Assembly: GCA_017413145.1 (NCBI GenBank)
Contig: JAFPUX010000184.1
Location: 1 to 5,025 of the forward strand
Source of the DNA: Kiritimatiellia bacterium
GTDB lineage: Bacteria; Verrucomicrobiota; Kiritimatiellia; RFP12; UBA3636
Length of the DNA: 5,025 bases
Direction of reading: 5' to 3'
Numbering within the stretch: the first letter of the stretch is position 1; the number at the start of each line of letters is the position of its first letter. Positions 4,933-5,025 of the stretch are shown here, piece after piece. The position numbers and the translations under genes were made by a program. The notes beneath the pieces were generated by a model. It saw only the letters and a program-made list of their open reading frames with translations, was not told where the DNA came from and made no database searches.

Positions 4933-5025
4933 TCAGCCGCGCCGGCGGGCCGCCGGCGCGGTCCGGAAGACGAGAATCTGCGCGGTCCGGACCGCCTGGT
5001 TCCGCCGGGGCGCGGGGGCGCCCGC
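4933..5025 (-). CDS. Probable 3' end of an unidentified gene, cut by the window edge
   Basis: A minus-strand frame enters from the right edge and stops at TGA (4935-4933). Its 30 visible codons read AGAPAPRRNQAVRTAQILVF, then RTAPARRRG. All but one codon (ATT) end in G or C, and codons such as AAC, CAG, ACC and TTC look coding. The hydrophobic AQILVF segment could be a final beta strand. In GC-rich DNA all frames lack stops here, so open frame alone proves little. It points the same way as the two genes to its left and ends 67 bp before the ATG at 4865, so it may belong to the same polysaccharide locus. No family can be assigned. Confidence 0.42.
   Translation of the reverse strand, partial: AGAPAPRRNQAVRTAQILVFRTAPAARRRG
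4937..4961 (-). terminator. Strong GC hairpin at the end of the right-edge gene
   Basis: CCGCGCCGGC (4937-4946) and GCCGGCGCGG (4952-4961) form a perfect 10-bp stem with a five-base loop, the most stable hairpin in the window. It overlaps the last codons of the putative right-edge gene. Read on the minus strand it is followed by CTGATCCGTTTCC, which has only a short T-run. It may terminate the gene entering from the right and insulate the next promoter. Confidence 0.45.
4956..4991. repeat. Short direct repeat, 12 bp at 24-bp spacing
   Basis: GCGCGGTCCGGA occurs at 4956-4967 and again at 4980-4991. The period of 24 bases keeps frame and, on the minus strand, repeats the residues RTA (VRTA and FRTA). 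The second copy lies within a 14-bp perfect palindrome, GCGGTCCGGACCGC (4982-4995). Confidence 0.6.

Noticed and set aside
4866..5025. CRISPR or mobile-element end in the repeat-dense right edge
   Set aside because: The repeats are short palindromes and one 12-bp pair, with no regular spacer-repeat unit, no transposase and no target-site duplication.

Overview
This window is high-GC DNA (visually about 70% G+C, with G or C at nearly every third codon position). It comes from a bacterium that I can place only tentatively. The KP-43-type subtilase, the IscR-like Rrf2 regulator, the TTGACA/TAGACT-type promoters and the polysaccharide-type glycosyltransferase would suit a PVC-superphylum lineage (Verrucomicrobiota, Kiritimatiellota or Lentisphaerota) or a similar Gram-negative. 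No rRNA or other phylogenetic marker is present to settle this.

Left half, plus strand: (1) the 3' part of a subtilisin-family (S8) serine peptidase with a C-terminal beta-sandwich, 1-1890, probably cut by the window edge; (2) a 116-bp gap with a hairpin and a clear sigma70-type promoter; (3) a 149-aa Rrf2-family regulator with three cysteines that could hold an Fe-S cluster, 2007-2456; (4) a 97-bp gap with a long inverted repeat, a second promoter and a good ribosome binding site; (5) a 219-aa SGNH/GDSL hydrolase with its full catalytic set, 2554-3213. The two palindromes on either side of the Rrf2 gene look alike and sit at the two promoters. This raises the possibility of autoregulation and of control of the hydrolase gene.

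Right half, minus strand: a convergent cluster that looks like cell-envelope or exopolysaccharide synthesis. Reading right to left it holds the probable 3' end of an unidentified gene (5025-4933), a promoter so close to the next ATG that the mRNA may be leaderless, a 148-aa protein with an amphipathic helix and a C-terminal coiled coil (4865-4419), and a GT4-type glycosyltransferase (4422-3259). The last two overlap by four bases (GTGA), so they are almost certainly translationally coupled. The two halves meet tail to tail at a 45-bp gap holding a strong GC hairpin.

No tRNA, rRNA, CRISPR array or insertion sequence is visible, and no stretch longer than about 120 bp lacks a gene. The content is mostly recognisable families. 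The points most worth following are the paired palindromes around the Rrf2 gene, the helix/coiled-coil protein coupled to the glycosyltransferase, and its leaderless-type promoter.
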